Assembly (NCBI GenBank): GCA_022606425.2
Contig: JAHDVF020000875.1
Span: 186,001 to 250,000, forward strand
DNA: 64,000 nucleotides
From: Lepidostoma basale
Lineage: Eukaryota; Arthropoda; Insecta; Trichoptera; Lepidostomatidae
Direction of reading: 5' to 3'
Notes under the pieces: model-generated
What the model was told of the DNA's origin: nothing
Seen by the model: the letters and a program-made list of their open reading frames with translations, nothing else
Databases searched by the model: none
Made by a program: the position numbers and the translations under genes
In this document: positions 10,439 through 21,540 of the stretch, piece by piece
Layout: every line of letters begins with the position of its first letter
Numbering within the stretch: the first letter of the stretch is position 1

Positions 10439-10952
10439 TTTTACCGGAATCAACTTTTTTGGTCGAGGAACAACAAAAAAAAAGGTCACTAAAATAATTT
10501 CAAACTTTGAACGACTCAAAATGGTGAACCGTGGATCGTTAAAAAGAGTCGGCTCACTTTGCTGAGCGGAACCGTTCAGATCAGATCCCTGAGATGAGTC
10601 GTTTTGCCCATCCCTTACGTGCGTATATTTTTCAGTTCAAAAGAGCGACTAATTTCATATCTGACCACGCAAAGAGTCAAAAAAGACACTAATTTGCATC
10701 TTATAACGCCAAGCGAATATAGACTCTAAAGATCGATACTCAGGTGATACGAACATGAAGGTCTATACTCGCTCGCACTACGAAAATTTATAAATTTACA
10801 ATGTTAATTAGAGCTCGATTAATAACAAAAATATGCCTATGACCACCGCCGTCTATCTATTAATGAAGTGTATCAATTTGAAAACGATCTGCTCAGGAAT
10901 AACCCCGGAATCAGTCCACATACAGAGCGAAACTGCCTTTTATTTATATAGA

Positions 10953-11678
10953 TTATATATTGAACGAAACTTCCAATAATATTATTTTGTATGCAATTTG
11001 AATTACTGAAATATTATATGAATAACCTGTAAGATATTGTCAAAAATATATAATATGTGTAAATTGGTATTGAACCATAAATTTTTATTGACGGAGATAT
11101 GCTCTGATCTCATTCTAATATCAGATTACCAATTGTCTATTCTCGAATACGTTACACAAATATAATGATTTAATAATGTAGCCAGCGTTAAATTAAAGGC
11201 AGTACTTACGTCTAATCAATGATAACATTTTTCTGTTGGAATCAGCATAGCATAGTCGTTAGAGACCCGAATAAAGGCTATTTAATTACTAATTTAAGCA
11301 TCGCAAATGGACGGCGGGCGATACAAATCCGGTTTATAAATACGTAATTGTCGGTGTACAAGTTCAAGATCATAATTTGGGTGGGGGGGCTATTATCACC
11401 TCTGCATGACACACTCCCGCCGCGCCATTAGGAGCTAATGGCGGGGAACATGATATGGTACTCTGCATTACACCCGAACACGAGGAACGACGATACAGAT
11501 GATTGCTCGGGAGGCGGGTGATGTCAGATGTTGTTAGCGCAGATAATACGGTTCATTTAATATCAAGTAACTCTATCCCACGGCAATCCTCCAGGGCACG
11601 CTGTAGGCTACTATATAGTTGGGGTAGGTTCACACTTACTTTCTTAAGAGAACGTCTTTATGTTTCGAATTCATTCAT
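10953..11678. other. unassigned DNA, no gene seen
   Basis: AT-rich up to about 11370, then a GC-richer patch to 11490. I see no known domain or repeat. Confidence 0.45.
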
Positions 11679-11679
11679 T

Positions 11680-11915
11680 TCTCGGCGCTACATCCCGGTG
11701 TGGGACTTAGCCTCCTCCACAACGGTCCTCCACTGACTTCTGTCTCTGGCCATCTCTCTCCATTCCCCAGCTCCTTCCATTTTCTCCCAATCTTGTTCCA
11801 CGCAATTGGGCTGTTTTGGGAGTCTCCACCAACTCCTGACTCTATCTATTTCACAGTCGGTCCGTTCTCAATGACCTTTGGCCTCTGTACAGTACTAACA
11901 GCACTGCTGCCCGTA
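11680..11915 (-). mobile_element. LINE 3' fragment
   Basis: The text complementary to atcccggtgtgggacttagcctcctcc and the following segments is the typical wording of a minus-strand LINE C-terminus (VGLSP-like end). Frames are broken and the family is not resolved. Confidence 0.4.
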
Positions 11916-12887
11916 GTAAGGTTGTCTAATCAATATAAAGAACCATTTATCTTATAATGCAGTAAGAACTGATTCGGTTGGCTTCTGGATCCCGCTTTAA
12001 AGATATCCGTGAAGACGTGTGTTGCATTTATGAAACACACGTCTTTATTCGAGATAAAAATAAAATGGATTGGTTGGATAATGTCTCCATTGTAAATAAT
12101 TTTAGCATACAAAACTCTCATTAAATTTGTTTGTTTATCCAGTTGGCGCTATTGCGAATTTCCATTCAGATACGCTTCGGCTAAATCGATTAGATTGTCG
12201 CCATGTTAAATGGACCCATCAGCTCGAGCGCTCCTCATTTCAGAACATAATTACCAAGTCGCGAAATTTCCATATCGCTTTGTAGCTCCGTGTTCGACTG
12301 ATTATTAGTTTCTGTGTATGATTAGCTTCCCATCAACAAGTTAATAAAACAGTTTCTCGCCGATGATTTGTTGGATTGTGGTTTGTTGAGTTGTGTAGTT
12401 TTTAATCGGTTTTCATAAATGGAACCTAAAACAATCGATCATGGAAAACAAAAATCTGTATGGAGACAGGCTACACGCATTATCCCAGCTGGAATCTTGT
12501 AACCCGACGAGAAGAATATGCCATCTGAGCGCAGATTATTGTAGTAAAAACAATTAGCAATATGATAAATGATTATCTGGCGTGGGACGATTATGATTCG
12601 AGACTCCGTATGAATGTGTTAGGATCTTCGGAAGATCCCACGCACCTTGTAGAGAAGGATAATGTTTAGTTTTAACATTATGCAACATCACAAAAGAAAT
12701 AGTTTTTTTATTTAACATGTGAATAAATATTAATTTATTGATTTGCAATATAAAATCAACGAATGTAAATATATTGTCAAAAAGGATTTTCTGCCTACCA
12801 CAATGTTTTCTTTGTGCGATATATTATTATTCTTAAATAACAATGTTTGTTCAAAATATATTTTTAAATGAAATTATAAGACTTAAA
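11916..12887. other. unassigned DNA, no gene seen
   Basis: Contains a hairpin (gaagacgtgtgt at 12012-12023 pairing with cacacgtcttt downstream). No gene recognised. Confidence 0.45.
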
Positions 12888-13189
12888 GGCGGGCCACACT
12901 GTGATAAACATCGGTTTCCACCAACGAGCCAGACTAGAACAAACATAAAATTTGTCTTGTATAGGGCTTCTATCTCATTCTACGCCGGGTAAAATAATGC
13001 GAGGAAGAGAGATAAACGTACCATGTTTGTTGAAAGGATAACCGTATGCAGAAACATCCGCGGTTTAACTCATGGTTTACTAAAATCGACGTTTTTACTA
13101 CGTCTAGAACATGGTTTAAGTTTGAGTAATAACATTCAGTATACAAATTTTGGTTTCAAACCAGCTTGTTTATCACAGTGTGGCCCGCC
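12888..13189. mobile_element. 302-bp MITE with perfect 23-bp terminal inverted repeats
   Basis: The ends at 12888-12910 and 13167-13189 are exact complements beginning GGCGGGCCACACTGTG. The interior has no transposase. The flanks (taaa / tatta) do not give a clear target duplication, so the superfamily is unassigned. It is a non-autonomous DNA element that would depend on a transposase supplied elsewhere. Confidence 0.85.
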
Positions 13190-13312
13190 TATTACACTAA
13201 ATAAAACAATTATTTATTGTAGAAGAAAAGAATATTTCTAAGAAAATTTTAATACTATTTGATCAAACCTTACCCAACTTAAAATATCTTAAAATTTATA
13301 TTATAATATTTC

Positions 13313-13595
13313 TTGAGCAATGATATAAAACTCCATATCTATTAAATAATTAATACGTTTTCTATAATGTTTTTTTACATTTTATGAGAATGACATGTTT
13401 CGGATTATTAAGGCATTATAAAATGTGTAAAATGCTTAGTTTATTAAAATTATGCAACATCATAGACTTTTTTTTTTACATGTTAATTTTGAAATGTATC
13501 GATTTTTTACGTTTCATAACGCCTTAGAAAGACAACATGTCATTGCCATAAAACTTCTAGAAAACAGACCTTTTAATTCATATAACAATAATTAA
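13313..13595. repeat. foldback-family repeat, degenerate
   Basis: Left arm contains aaaactccatat, gagaatgacatgtttcgg and aaggcattat. Right arm contains acgccttagaaagac, catgtcattgccataaaact and aaacagacc. The centre holds an unrelated AT-rich loop. Confidence 0.7.
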
Positions 13596-13639
13596 TATAT
13601 TAATTTATTTTATTTAATATTTCTGTATATGGCTTGGCA

Positions 13640-13990
13640 CTACTTAGAATGATCCTGGGACCCAGACCCGGTGTTGCAGCGGGAACTTGGAGGTATAGGA
13701 CCAACCAAGAGATCCGTACGATGACCCAGTAGCCCCTTATAACGAGCACCGTGAGAACCGGTCACCTAGCATGGATTGGGCGCGTATGCCGAGCCGAAGA
13801 GACCAGAGCAATCAAGACCCTGTACTCGTCTAGACCGACTGGAGTAAGACCTCTAGGAAGGCCTAGACAGCGCTTAATGGACAATGTTCTGGCTGACCTG
13901 GCTACGTTGGGCGAATCGGACTGCTGGGAACAAAAGGCGCAGGATCGAGGAGCTTGGCGAAAAATCATCAAGAAGGATAAAACTCTTTAA
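13640..13990 (+). mobile_element. LINE RT C-terminus fragment (LINE-I)
   Basis: The frame ending at 13987 reads RTGHLAWIGRVCRAEETRA, then RPLGRPRQR and CWEQKAQDRGAWRKIIKK before a stop. GH-W-GHV-R-, GRP-R-W and AQDR-WR are the standard post-RT motifs of RTE/CR1-type LINEs. Just upstream, ILGP and RYRTNQEIRTM match the LINE-I copy at 26055-26485. It is 5' truncated. Confidence 0.75.
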
Positions 13991-14071
13991 GAGTTGTATG
14001 GCCATAGGAAGTAAGTAGTTCATTGGCTATTTTGAAATAACCGAACTTTTATATACAAATGTCATTGTGTT

Positions 14072-14275
14072 AAAACCGAGGAAAACATGACAAAATCAAA
14101 TCAATCAAACATCGACCACGTGAGGGTTAGAAAAATCGAGGTGGGTGCATGACACGATGGATGAATGTTGAGCAAGCGAGAGGATATGTCAGGAAAGTAC
14201 AGTGTGATGGGCCATTCTTTCTGCCTACTCCTTCAGAGAGATGTTCGCGTTAGTTAGTTATTTAGTTATTTTATT
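14072..14275 (+). mobile_element. RTE-A 3' fragment
   Basis: Aligns with 24413-24610 of the intact element, through gtgcatgacacgatg and gccattctttctgcctac, ending in a decayed TTAG tail (ttagttagttatttagtt). Confidence 0.85.
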
Positions 14276-15948
14276 AATATTCATCTTCAGTTTATATTAT
14301 AACTGAAGACATTCTATTATATCTGAATGTGTTCGCCCCAACACCACAAACATAAAATAAAATAGTAATTTTATCTCAAATTATTCAATTATTCAGTAAG
14401 TGCACACTTTCCATGAAGTCAGATTGCTGTCGTGGGAAGAAACAGCGGAATATAGTATAAACAAGATGACAAATCGCGCACGTAATGCCTTTAAATCAAC
14501 GTTCTTTTCCTGGACGCCTTTTTACTTTTTTGTCATTTTTAAATCAATTTCCGTCGCGTGGGCGCCGCCGCGGTAATACACGAAGTGTGCGAAATTCTAG
14601 AGTAGGACTTTATTATAGATATTATGAAGCTATAAACCAGGGATTTGAACAGATTTTATGATTTGAATGAATGGGCCTGAAGCGTATTAGGAAGTCGGAG
14701 GAACAAACCACGCAAACTTTTTTATCCCCATTAATTTCATCGAGTCAAATGGCAGCTGTTGGCCCGTCGACTGAAATATTTCAATTAATTTAGGAATGAG
14801 TGAGAAAGAATGTATTTATTCAATTCACCTTTAATCTAGTTTTATTAATCTTAGTTATGAACAATGTTATGGATATAAAATCAAATTAAATCGGTGTTAT
14901 TGCAGACGTCTTTCGGTTGAGGCCAACCTTTTGTGCATCAATGTGCAATTTGTTCAAATTTGTCACAACAGAAACATGTCTGCGAAAAGTTAAACGAAGC
15001 GTTGTAAAAATACAATTTGTTATTGTATTAATTTAAATTTGAATCTATAAATCAAAGTGAAAGTGAATATAGAAGAAAAGCATACAGTATATCGCCTTAC
15101 TAGTTCATTGTTCAGCTCAATTTAACTTTTCATGGTCGACATGTTTACGGTGGTATATAATCAAACATTTTGGGAATCTGACATTGTCACGTCCAGATAG
15201 TTGATCTGGTACTGGAAGGGTTTGCGATTGCAGAAAATAATTACCGTACATTGCAGGGTTGTTTACATTATTTCATCTTTTCAGTGTATATCGGATGTTG
15301 CGGTGATCGAACTGTCGCATGTCGCCGTCTAAAGCACACAAACCTACATCAATCAACCATTAATACGATTTATTGTATTTTATGGAACGGCATGTTTCCC
15401 CTCTCTAAGGCTTATCATATGTAAGTTTTTTATTTTATTTTATATTTATTAATTCTATTAAATTTGTGCTGTATTTTTTAAAATAATTATGTCTATGAAT
15501 TTTTTTAATAACTTTATATAATCCGTTATTAGTAGAAAGTTAAAGAAAATTCATTGTTCATGGTGCCATTTTTTTTTTAAATTAATTATCATCCTGCCTC
15601 CTGTATACTCATACTATGTAAAAAAAAAGCACGTTAAACATATTAAGTAATTTGTTTTATTTTATTTTAAAATTCAAATATAACCAATATTTCCTAATAG
15701 AGCGTTGTTATATAAAAACGAATTAAATAAGGTTGTTGTAGAAATAATTAATTTGTTTTGTACCCACTTAATGCAGTAATAAAATTGACATAATATTTGA
15801 TGTTTATTATGTATCTGTTTTTTTATCTATCGAAAAACCAATATTATAAATGTATACATGTTTTGAATGCATGACGAATGTGGTTGCATTTCAAAATAAA
15901 CATACTAGTATTAGGGTTTAACCCGTTATCTAATAATGTATAACTTGG
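14276..15948. other. unassigned DNA, no gene seen
   Basis: Holds faint remnants of the foldback/hammerhead families (cttcagtttatattataact at 14286, aacagaaacatgtctgcg near 14966, acggcatgtttcc near 15385). No coding region recognised. Confidence 0.45.
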
Positions 15949-16826
15949 ACTTGGACTTGGATCTTCTGGCTTACAGAGGTTCAGCTCATGTGGCTATTCC
16001 TCTTACGTCTGATGGGAACATTGTTGGAAGGTGATTTGGTGGGTTGTTAGTTTATTCGGGGGCATGATTTGTGTGGCCCGGAGTGTTCCTCTGAAGGAGA
16101 ATCGATTTTGGGCGCTTGTGGCGGCTGGAAGTGTTTGGGTCGTAATTAGAGAGGTCTTTTATTGTGGGGTTGGGATGTGAAGGGAGTCCTTTGTAAAAAC
16201 GTTCGGCAAGTTTCAGAATGAATTCATCTATCATCGGGATTCCCGATTCTAGGTGCAGTTGTGTAATCCTGGTCCATGAAGGCGCACCAAGCGATAAACG
16301 GATAGCCTTATTTTGCAGGATTTGGAGTTTTTGTATGTGACTCGAAGCTGCATAGCCCCAGATTGGGGCTGCATAAGTGAAGATCGGCCTTATAACCGTT
16401 TTGTATATCAGGAGTTTATTGTCGATGCTTAGTTTACTGTTTCTAGCTAACATTGGGTAGAGGGCTGAGATTGCTTTTGACGCGGCTTTGACTTTATTTG
16501 TAATGTGTGGCCTCCATGTCAGCTTAGAATCCAAGGTAACCCCAAGGTATTTGATTGTTTTGGTCCAAGGAACGTCTTGGCCGAACATTTTTATGTTGGG
16601 AATGTTTGGAGGAATGTGTCTTTTACTGAAAAGGGTCGCTGCGCTTTTACTCGGATTGATGGTAATGCGCCAGTTTCTGCACCACACCTCTAGCACATCG
16701 GCCTGTTTTTGCACCCTGCGGGTCGCGAGAAGCGGCCTTTTAGCACTGGAGATGATGCCCGTATCGTCAGCGAATTGGGCAATGTGGGTGTTCTGATCTC
16801 GGGGAATAATGTATAATAAACTTGTA
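15949..16826 (-). pseudogene. Jockey-like LINE reverse-transcriptase remnant
   Basis: The minus-strand frame is open from about 16826 to 16052, roughly 250 codons. It starts with IPRDQNTHIAQFADDTGII, which carries the FADD form of the RT catalytic box. It continues with WRITINPSKSAATLFSK, IKYLGVTLDSKLTWRPHI, LLIYKTVIRPIFTYAAPIWG, IQKLQILQNKAIRLSLGAP and a tail rich in P and N. These are RT blocks and the thumb of Jockey-clade elements, whose full ORF2 is about 900 residues. Blocks before the catalytic box are missing, and YNLYTSD-type residues just before IPRD are deleted. The 3' UTR (15949-16051) ends in ccaagt repeats and matches 6925-7108. The long open frame suggests a fairly recent insertion. 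Confidence 0.85.
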
Positions 16827-17699
16827 GTTATCTCTCAAATATTTAAGACCCAAAGATTATAAACATACTGTTATAATGTATCATCGATGTCCAGTCAATC
16901 GTGCATTTTATTCAAGAATATCTATAAAACATTGTTTAAAAAATAATACATGTGCAATATAAATAATAATAAGAAAACGCATGATGCTGAATTCGAACTA
17001 GAGAAGAAAAGTCAAGCTAACCATTAAGCCACCTTGTTATCGATACTGGTGGGCAAATTTATTATATATAAGCAACGGTAGGCTTTCTTGGAGAAATTGG
17101 CTGCCTACTACGATTTCTTACTTTGACTATGTTAATAATGTATTATGTATGCTGCCATCGAGGAATCTATTCATTTTAACGATGGAAGGACAAGTTTTTT
17201 TAAAGAATGAGACGTAATATATAAGAGAACAAATCATTTCTCCCAGAAATAAACGGACTCTACTCGTACAGCCTGTAGGAGAGGCATGCGGACATCGGTG
17301 GGCCCACCTAATAAAGGGAGCGATGTGAATCACTCCTCACCTTGAGGCGTCAGATTACATCAAAATATTGCGTCAACACCTCCAGAACGGCTTGTGTCTA
17401 GGAACTCAATCTATCTCGACCCCGGGGTAGCTTTGTTCGCCAATCAAAACTGTCAACCCACGTCTTCAGCGGTCCCACAAAACTATGTTGATCGCAAACA
17501 GGCGCCGTTACACGAGGAAAGATAACGCACCGCAATCACGTCAATATTGTCTGGTCAACACGTTCCCATTATTTGTTGTGATAAATATGGAGCTTAAACC
17601 CTCTCAATATTGGCATCCCAGCAATTACGATACGCCTCCTGTTCTTGACATTCGCTATAGCTCAGCCTGTTCAGATCTTCTTCATGGATTAGGCCGTTT
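16827..17699. other. unassigned DNA, no gene seen
   Basis: A GC-richer patch at 17260-17520 has no readable domain. No repeat shared with the rest of the window was noticed. Confidence 0.45.
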
Positions 17700-17935
17700 G
17701 GCCTGTTATTTCCTGCCTTAAATTCCTTCTTGAGAAGTGGACTGCAAGCTGTCTTTCTATCTCTTTGAAGGTCGTATCTGAGGTCTGCTTCTTTGAGGCT
17801 AACTATCCCTTACTGCTCTTGTGGCCCTCAATTCTGTCATTCTGGTAACATATGGCATTCCAGAAATTTCTTCTCTGCCGACCCCATCTTACCTTATCCT
17901 CAACTTCGTATTACCTTTTGATATCCATGTTTGTT
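17700..17935 (-). mobile_element. LINE 3' fragment, unassigned family
   Basis: Minus-strand text has the usual LINE C-terminal order: a WGR-type motif near 17880, then a GR-P segment near 17770. All frames are interrupted. It may be a distant LINE-D relative. Confidence 0.35.
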
Positions 17936-17967
17936 GTATTATTATTGTTGTTGTATTATTATTGTTA

Positions 17968-18106
17968 TTACTTTTTTTGAATCGCTCTTTTTATCATTAC
18001 AACGCGAGCTTAATCGATGTAAAGGGTACAGCTATCATATTGATTCTCATGACATGTGATAGGTAGCTAATCTATCACAATTTTATTGTCACGTGAATTC
18101 TACACC
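17968..18106 (-). mobile_element. SINE body, 5' truncated (3' type I)
   Basis: Matches the body of the tRNA-headed SINE at 29921-30155, from the gagcgattcaaaaa end through gacatgtgataggtagct to cgtgaattctacaccagac. The tRNA-like head is missing. Confidence 0.8.
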
Positions 18107-19079
18107 AGACCGAATAGATTCAGTGGGTTTAATATTTGAAACATGCTAGATCTCGTTAGTTCTTTCATAGTACTCATTATTGCGTATTTTATAAACCACG
18201 ATAAGCTACGAGATAACTGAAAGAAGCTTCGGTATATTTCTGTGATAATGACGGGATACACGATGCCCAACACTCAGTGCAGCAGTCTTCCTTAGAATTA
18301 AATCTGGATATATTATTATAATATTAGGACAACCTAAAGTACATTCAAATGAAACTATGTAATTTAATTTATGATGTCTGTCCAAATTTATATGATATAT
18401 TATGGATTTTATCTTCCTCGCCGATCTTTGAAAGCGTCCCTTCAATAGTATGAACGTCCTGATGGCGTACGTCCTTATACGTGCCGCCAGAACGGAGCAG
18501 CCATAGATCAAGGAATCAAGATGAGATGTGGCGAGTGCGACCAAGACCTCGAAAGTAGGAGATTATGGCCCGACCTTGCGCGGTCCCCGAGGAGTGGGCG
18601 CCGATGTTTGGCGGAGCCCACGACCGGGACCGAGACGAATAACTATTATTTGATTAGCCCGTGTTGACTTTCATTATATTGCAGTTTCCTGGGCGATTCC
18701 ATGTTTTAGCACACAAATATTTAGACTTGACGAATGCATGAGTAAATATAACATCGTAACGTGATTTGAATTCGTGTGAAATATGCTGAACAAACACATT
18801 CAAATTTGTTACCTAGGAAGTGGAAGTGTAATACAATTTTACTGTCGGTCCCAATACTGCGCCAATTAATTACAAATGTAATGTTTGCCGATTAAACAAT
18901 TATTTAGGTGAAAAATTTAATTTCCCGTAATTCTTATTCTACATCCATTTTTAATGCTTTATCTTATCCATAAATTTATATGTCCGAACTACCGCAGTGA
19001 TCTCACTATTTATTATTCAAGTCGTGTATTTGGTAGTGTGACCGGTTTCTTCAGTATCGTCGACATCAACAGACTTTTT
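18107..19079. other. unassigned DNA with one 112-codon frame
   Basis: A minus-strand frame at 18206-18544 is open for 112 codons, but its sequence resembles nothing I know and it has no homologue in the window. A degenerate hammerhead-like remnant (accggtttcttcag, minus strand) lies at 19038-19060. Confidence 0.4.
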
Positions 19080-19314
19080 TTTTAAATCGCTCTTTACATC
19101 ATGACAGCATGAGCCAAATCAATGTAAAGGGTATTATAGCTATCATAGTGATTCTCGTGACATGTGATAGGTAGCTAATCTATCGCTATTTTATTGTCAC
19201 GTGAATTCTACACCAGACCAAAGACAGTGTGACAATCATACTGCCCTCGCCGGGAATCGAACCCAGAACCTTCGGGGTTGCAGTCAATGCACTTACCACT
19301 CGGCCACGAAGGTC
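19080..19314 (-). mobile_element. tRNA-derived SINE, full length (3' type I)
   Basis: The minus strand gives a tRNA-like head with an A box in gtggccgagtgg and a B box in ggttc-gattccc, then the shared body (gtgtgatt-gtcacactgtc, tctggtgtagaattcacgtg, acctatcacatgtcacgag) and the gagcgatttaaaaaa end. Pol III internal promoter boxes are those of tRNA-derived SINEs. Confidence 0.85.
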
Positions 19315-19736
19315 GTTGTTGTGTGGTCATGTGATTTATATCATGTTGTTAATATCAACTGAACCGAGAGCTTTGCTCATTCTTAAGAAATCAATGGAGA
19401 TAATAGCAGTTATAGGTACTGTCAGCATTACTTTAATTCGAATCATTGAACATTCGTGTATGTTTAATAAAAAAAGTATGTAATGATAGAAGAATATGGC
19501 GGTCCATTCTCCCTGCCCACTTCCAGATAAAAGACATTATAATTCACGATGAAAATAAAGTATAAAATAAATATTAGTTTTATGTCTGTTTTTTCTGGTC
19601 TCGACTGATTTCGGCAGTGGAATAAAACTAAATATATATATTGTACAAATTTATAATTATTAATTATTATACTTATATACATTATTTACTTTTACAAAGA
19701 AATTTCACTAAATACATTAAGATTATACTTTTTCGT

Positions 19737-19960
19737 ATTAAGCACTTATTTGTGGTGTGGCATTATCAAAAATAATATTAACGCACTTATTTGTGGTGTG
19801 GCATTATCAAATATAATATTAACACACTTTTATTAGTTTTTACGCCTCTTATGTTTTTTTCGTTAAAACCATCCGGTTTCGCTCTCATCGGAGTTTTTTC
19901 AGGGTTACCAAGTGTTATAAAAACTATTGTAATAAAAGTGTGTTAATATTATAGTTTATC
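19737..19960. repeat. direct repeat plus inverted repeat cluster
   Basis: A 42-bp unit (gcacttatttgtggtgtggc-attatcaaa...) is repeated at about 19741 and 19784. The segment taatattaacacacttttat is mirrored at 19930-19952. Between the mirrored arms lies the minus-strand text ctgaaaaaac-tccgatgagagc-gaaac, which is hammerhead-like. Confidence 0.65.
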
Positions 19961-20007
19961 ATAATATAATTAGGTGCAGCGTTAATATCTAGATTTTTAG
20001 ATTTAAA

Positions 20008-20079
20008 ACGTCTTAATACGCCTTTGAGGTGATTACATCACAAAAACGGCGCTTTAAAAGTTAGCATATTATTATTATA
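20008..20079 (+). mobile_element. CR1/L2-like LINE 3' terminus
   Basis: gcctttgaggtgattacatc and aaaacggcgctttaaaagtt with an (ATT)n tail match the 3' UTR of the copy at 4840-5180. Confidence 0.65.
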
Positions 20080-20102
20080 GTCAGCTAGTAGGATGAAAAA
20101 TA

Positions 20103-20272
20103 TGAACAATGATGTGAAATTCCATATTAAATAATTATTACGAATACAATTGTCTATTTCGTAGAAATTTTTGCGTTACATTTGATAACGCCTTACCAAG
20201 ACGACACGTGTCATTCCCATAAAATATATAATAATAAAACTTCTACAAAAACAGGCGTTTACATTCGCTAAA
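20103..20272. repeat. foldback-family repeat, centre deleted
   Basis: Left end (aaattccatattaaataatt) joins the right arm (aacgccttaccaagac, tcattcccataaaatata, aaacttctac). Same family as 56487-56748. Confidence 0.65.
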
Positions 20273-20297
20273 ATTTTGATAGAAATTTACAATTTCG

Positions 20298-20551
20298 AAC
20301 AACAACAACAACAACAAACCATCACGCCGTTTCCCCGCAGGGATAGGCAGAGGTAATAAACCACCACACTACTCTATCCTGGCACACCTCTCTAGCTTCT
20401 TTCATACAGCGAGTCATACACGCACGTCGATTCTTCCGACTTCTAACATGATCAACTTTTAAAATTTGATTAATTTGGTCATGCCATGTTTTCCTCGGTC
20501 TGCCTCGACTCCGTACTCCATTTACATCATTAAAGTATACTTTCTATTAAC
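20298..20551 (-). mobile_element. RTE-B 3' fragment
   Basis: Starts with an acaaca-repeat tail, then aaccatcacgccgtttcccc and the complement of the C-terminal peptide (RRACMTRCMKE..., QINQILKVDHV, GRPRKTWHDQ). It is a relative of RTE-A with a GTT-type tail instead of TTAG. Confidence 0.85.
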
Positions 20552-21055
20552 GTATACAATTTCGAAATTCTAGTGATATATTTTTAAAGCATTCTACTAA
20601 CAATCTCCATGACCCGTTTAACAGACGAAGAGTGTATGGTAGGTACCTCCCCGCGTGTCACCTCCTTTTGAATTTTGTCTGCAGTGCCATCTGTCGGGAG
20701 GTCCTTATAGAGCCAACTTTGACCTTAGACATGTATTCACGTAGTGGACAATTGATTTTCTATAACATACAATAATCCTAATTAATGAAGCACGAACATA
20801 CAATCAAATCTTCATTCGGTATCGGGGACAGCGGTAGTTTAGCTGCAATTCATTATTGCTTCTAAAAGTTTGAATTTGTAATTGAATATTCTATAATATA
20901 AATACATACTTGTAATAGGTAGAATATATCGAGAAAATTTTATAAAGAAATCAGAAAAATTGCACATATTAAAAAAAATGCACAAAATATAATATTTATA
21001 GAAGAAGGTTGAAATTAGCAATAATGCGGCGCATAAACGTACTTCATAGTTAGAC

Positions 21056-21177
21056 GATGTACGACAGAGTTTCAAATGCTAACATCAGGAAAGAATGTAG
21101 AGCGGAAGAAAGCATTATGAAAATAATTATGAAAGAATCACTGCGTTGGTTTAGACATATAAAACATATGAATAGAT
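21056..21177 (+). mobile_element. RTE-B fragment
   Basis: Reads YDRVSNANIRKECRAEESIMK-type peptide and ESLRWF-HI, matching RTE-B text near 28300 and 39480 (other strand). It lies just upstream of the intact RTE-A element. Confidence 0.75.
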
Positions 21178-21540
21178 GCATCTTGCCATCCCAAAATAAT
21201 ATTTGATTGTGAAAATTTATACCTTTGTGCTGTTTTGGTGGTGAAAAATATAATTACATTGTTTATGTGAAGTGTTTTGACAGTGCTTGCTGGAAATTAA
21301 ACTATTTTAAGTGCCTAACTAACTAAAATTTTATTAATATAACGGTGGTAACGGGAGAAACAAACTTTTAATGAAAGGATATTATCTTAGAAAATAGCTT
21401 ATGTGTTATAACTTTTTTATGTGTTATATTTTGTTATTTTTATTTTATGATTTATTTTATTTTATTTATTTATTTTATATAATTGAATTTTATTTTAGAT
21501 ATAGTTTGTAAATGATTTAGCATTTAAGTGTGTGCGGGTG

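Larger units (their letters stand above)
9080..10614. mobile_element. inverted-terminal-repeat DNA element (nested host of a hAT)
   Basis: The ends are gggatgggca at 9080-9089 and its complement tgcccatccc at 10605-10614. Internal segments near the two ends are also inverted relatives (gtgagcgagtgagcg versus gctcactttgctgagcgg). No convincing target duplication flanks it and no transposase frame is visible, so the boundaries are tentative. The hAT at 9188-10037 sits inside. Confidence 0.45.
7242..10952 (-). mobile_element. Helitron with nested insertions
   Basis: The right end, read on the minus strand, starts TCTATATAAATAAAA. The left end, read on the minus strand, finishes GCCGGGTCAGCTAG with a hairpin (GCAA...TTGC) just upstream. 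These are Helitron-type termini (5' TC, 3' hairpin plus CTRR). The flanking bases are A at 7241 and T at 10953, the usual insertion between A and T without target duplication. Inside are a Helitron helicase remnant (7725-8061), a LINE (8062-8540) and an inverted-repeat element with a hAT (9080-10614). It is inactive. Confidence 0.7.
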
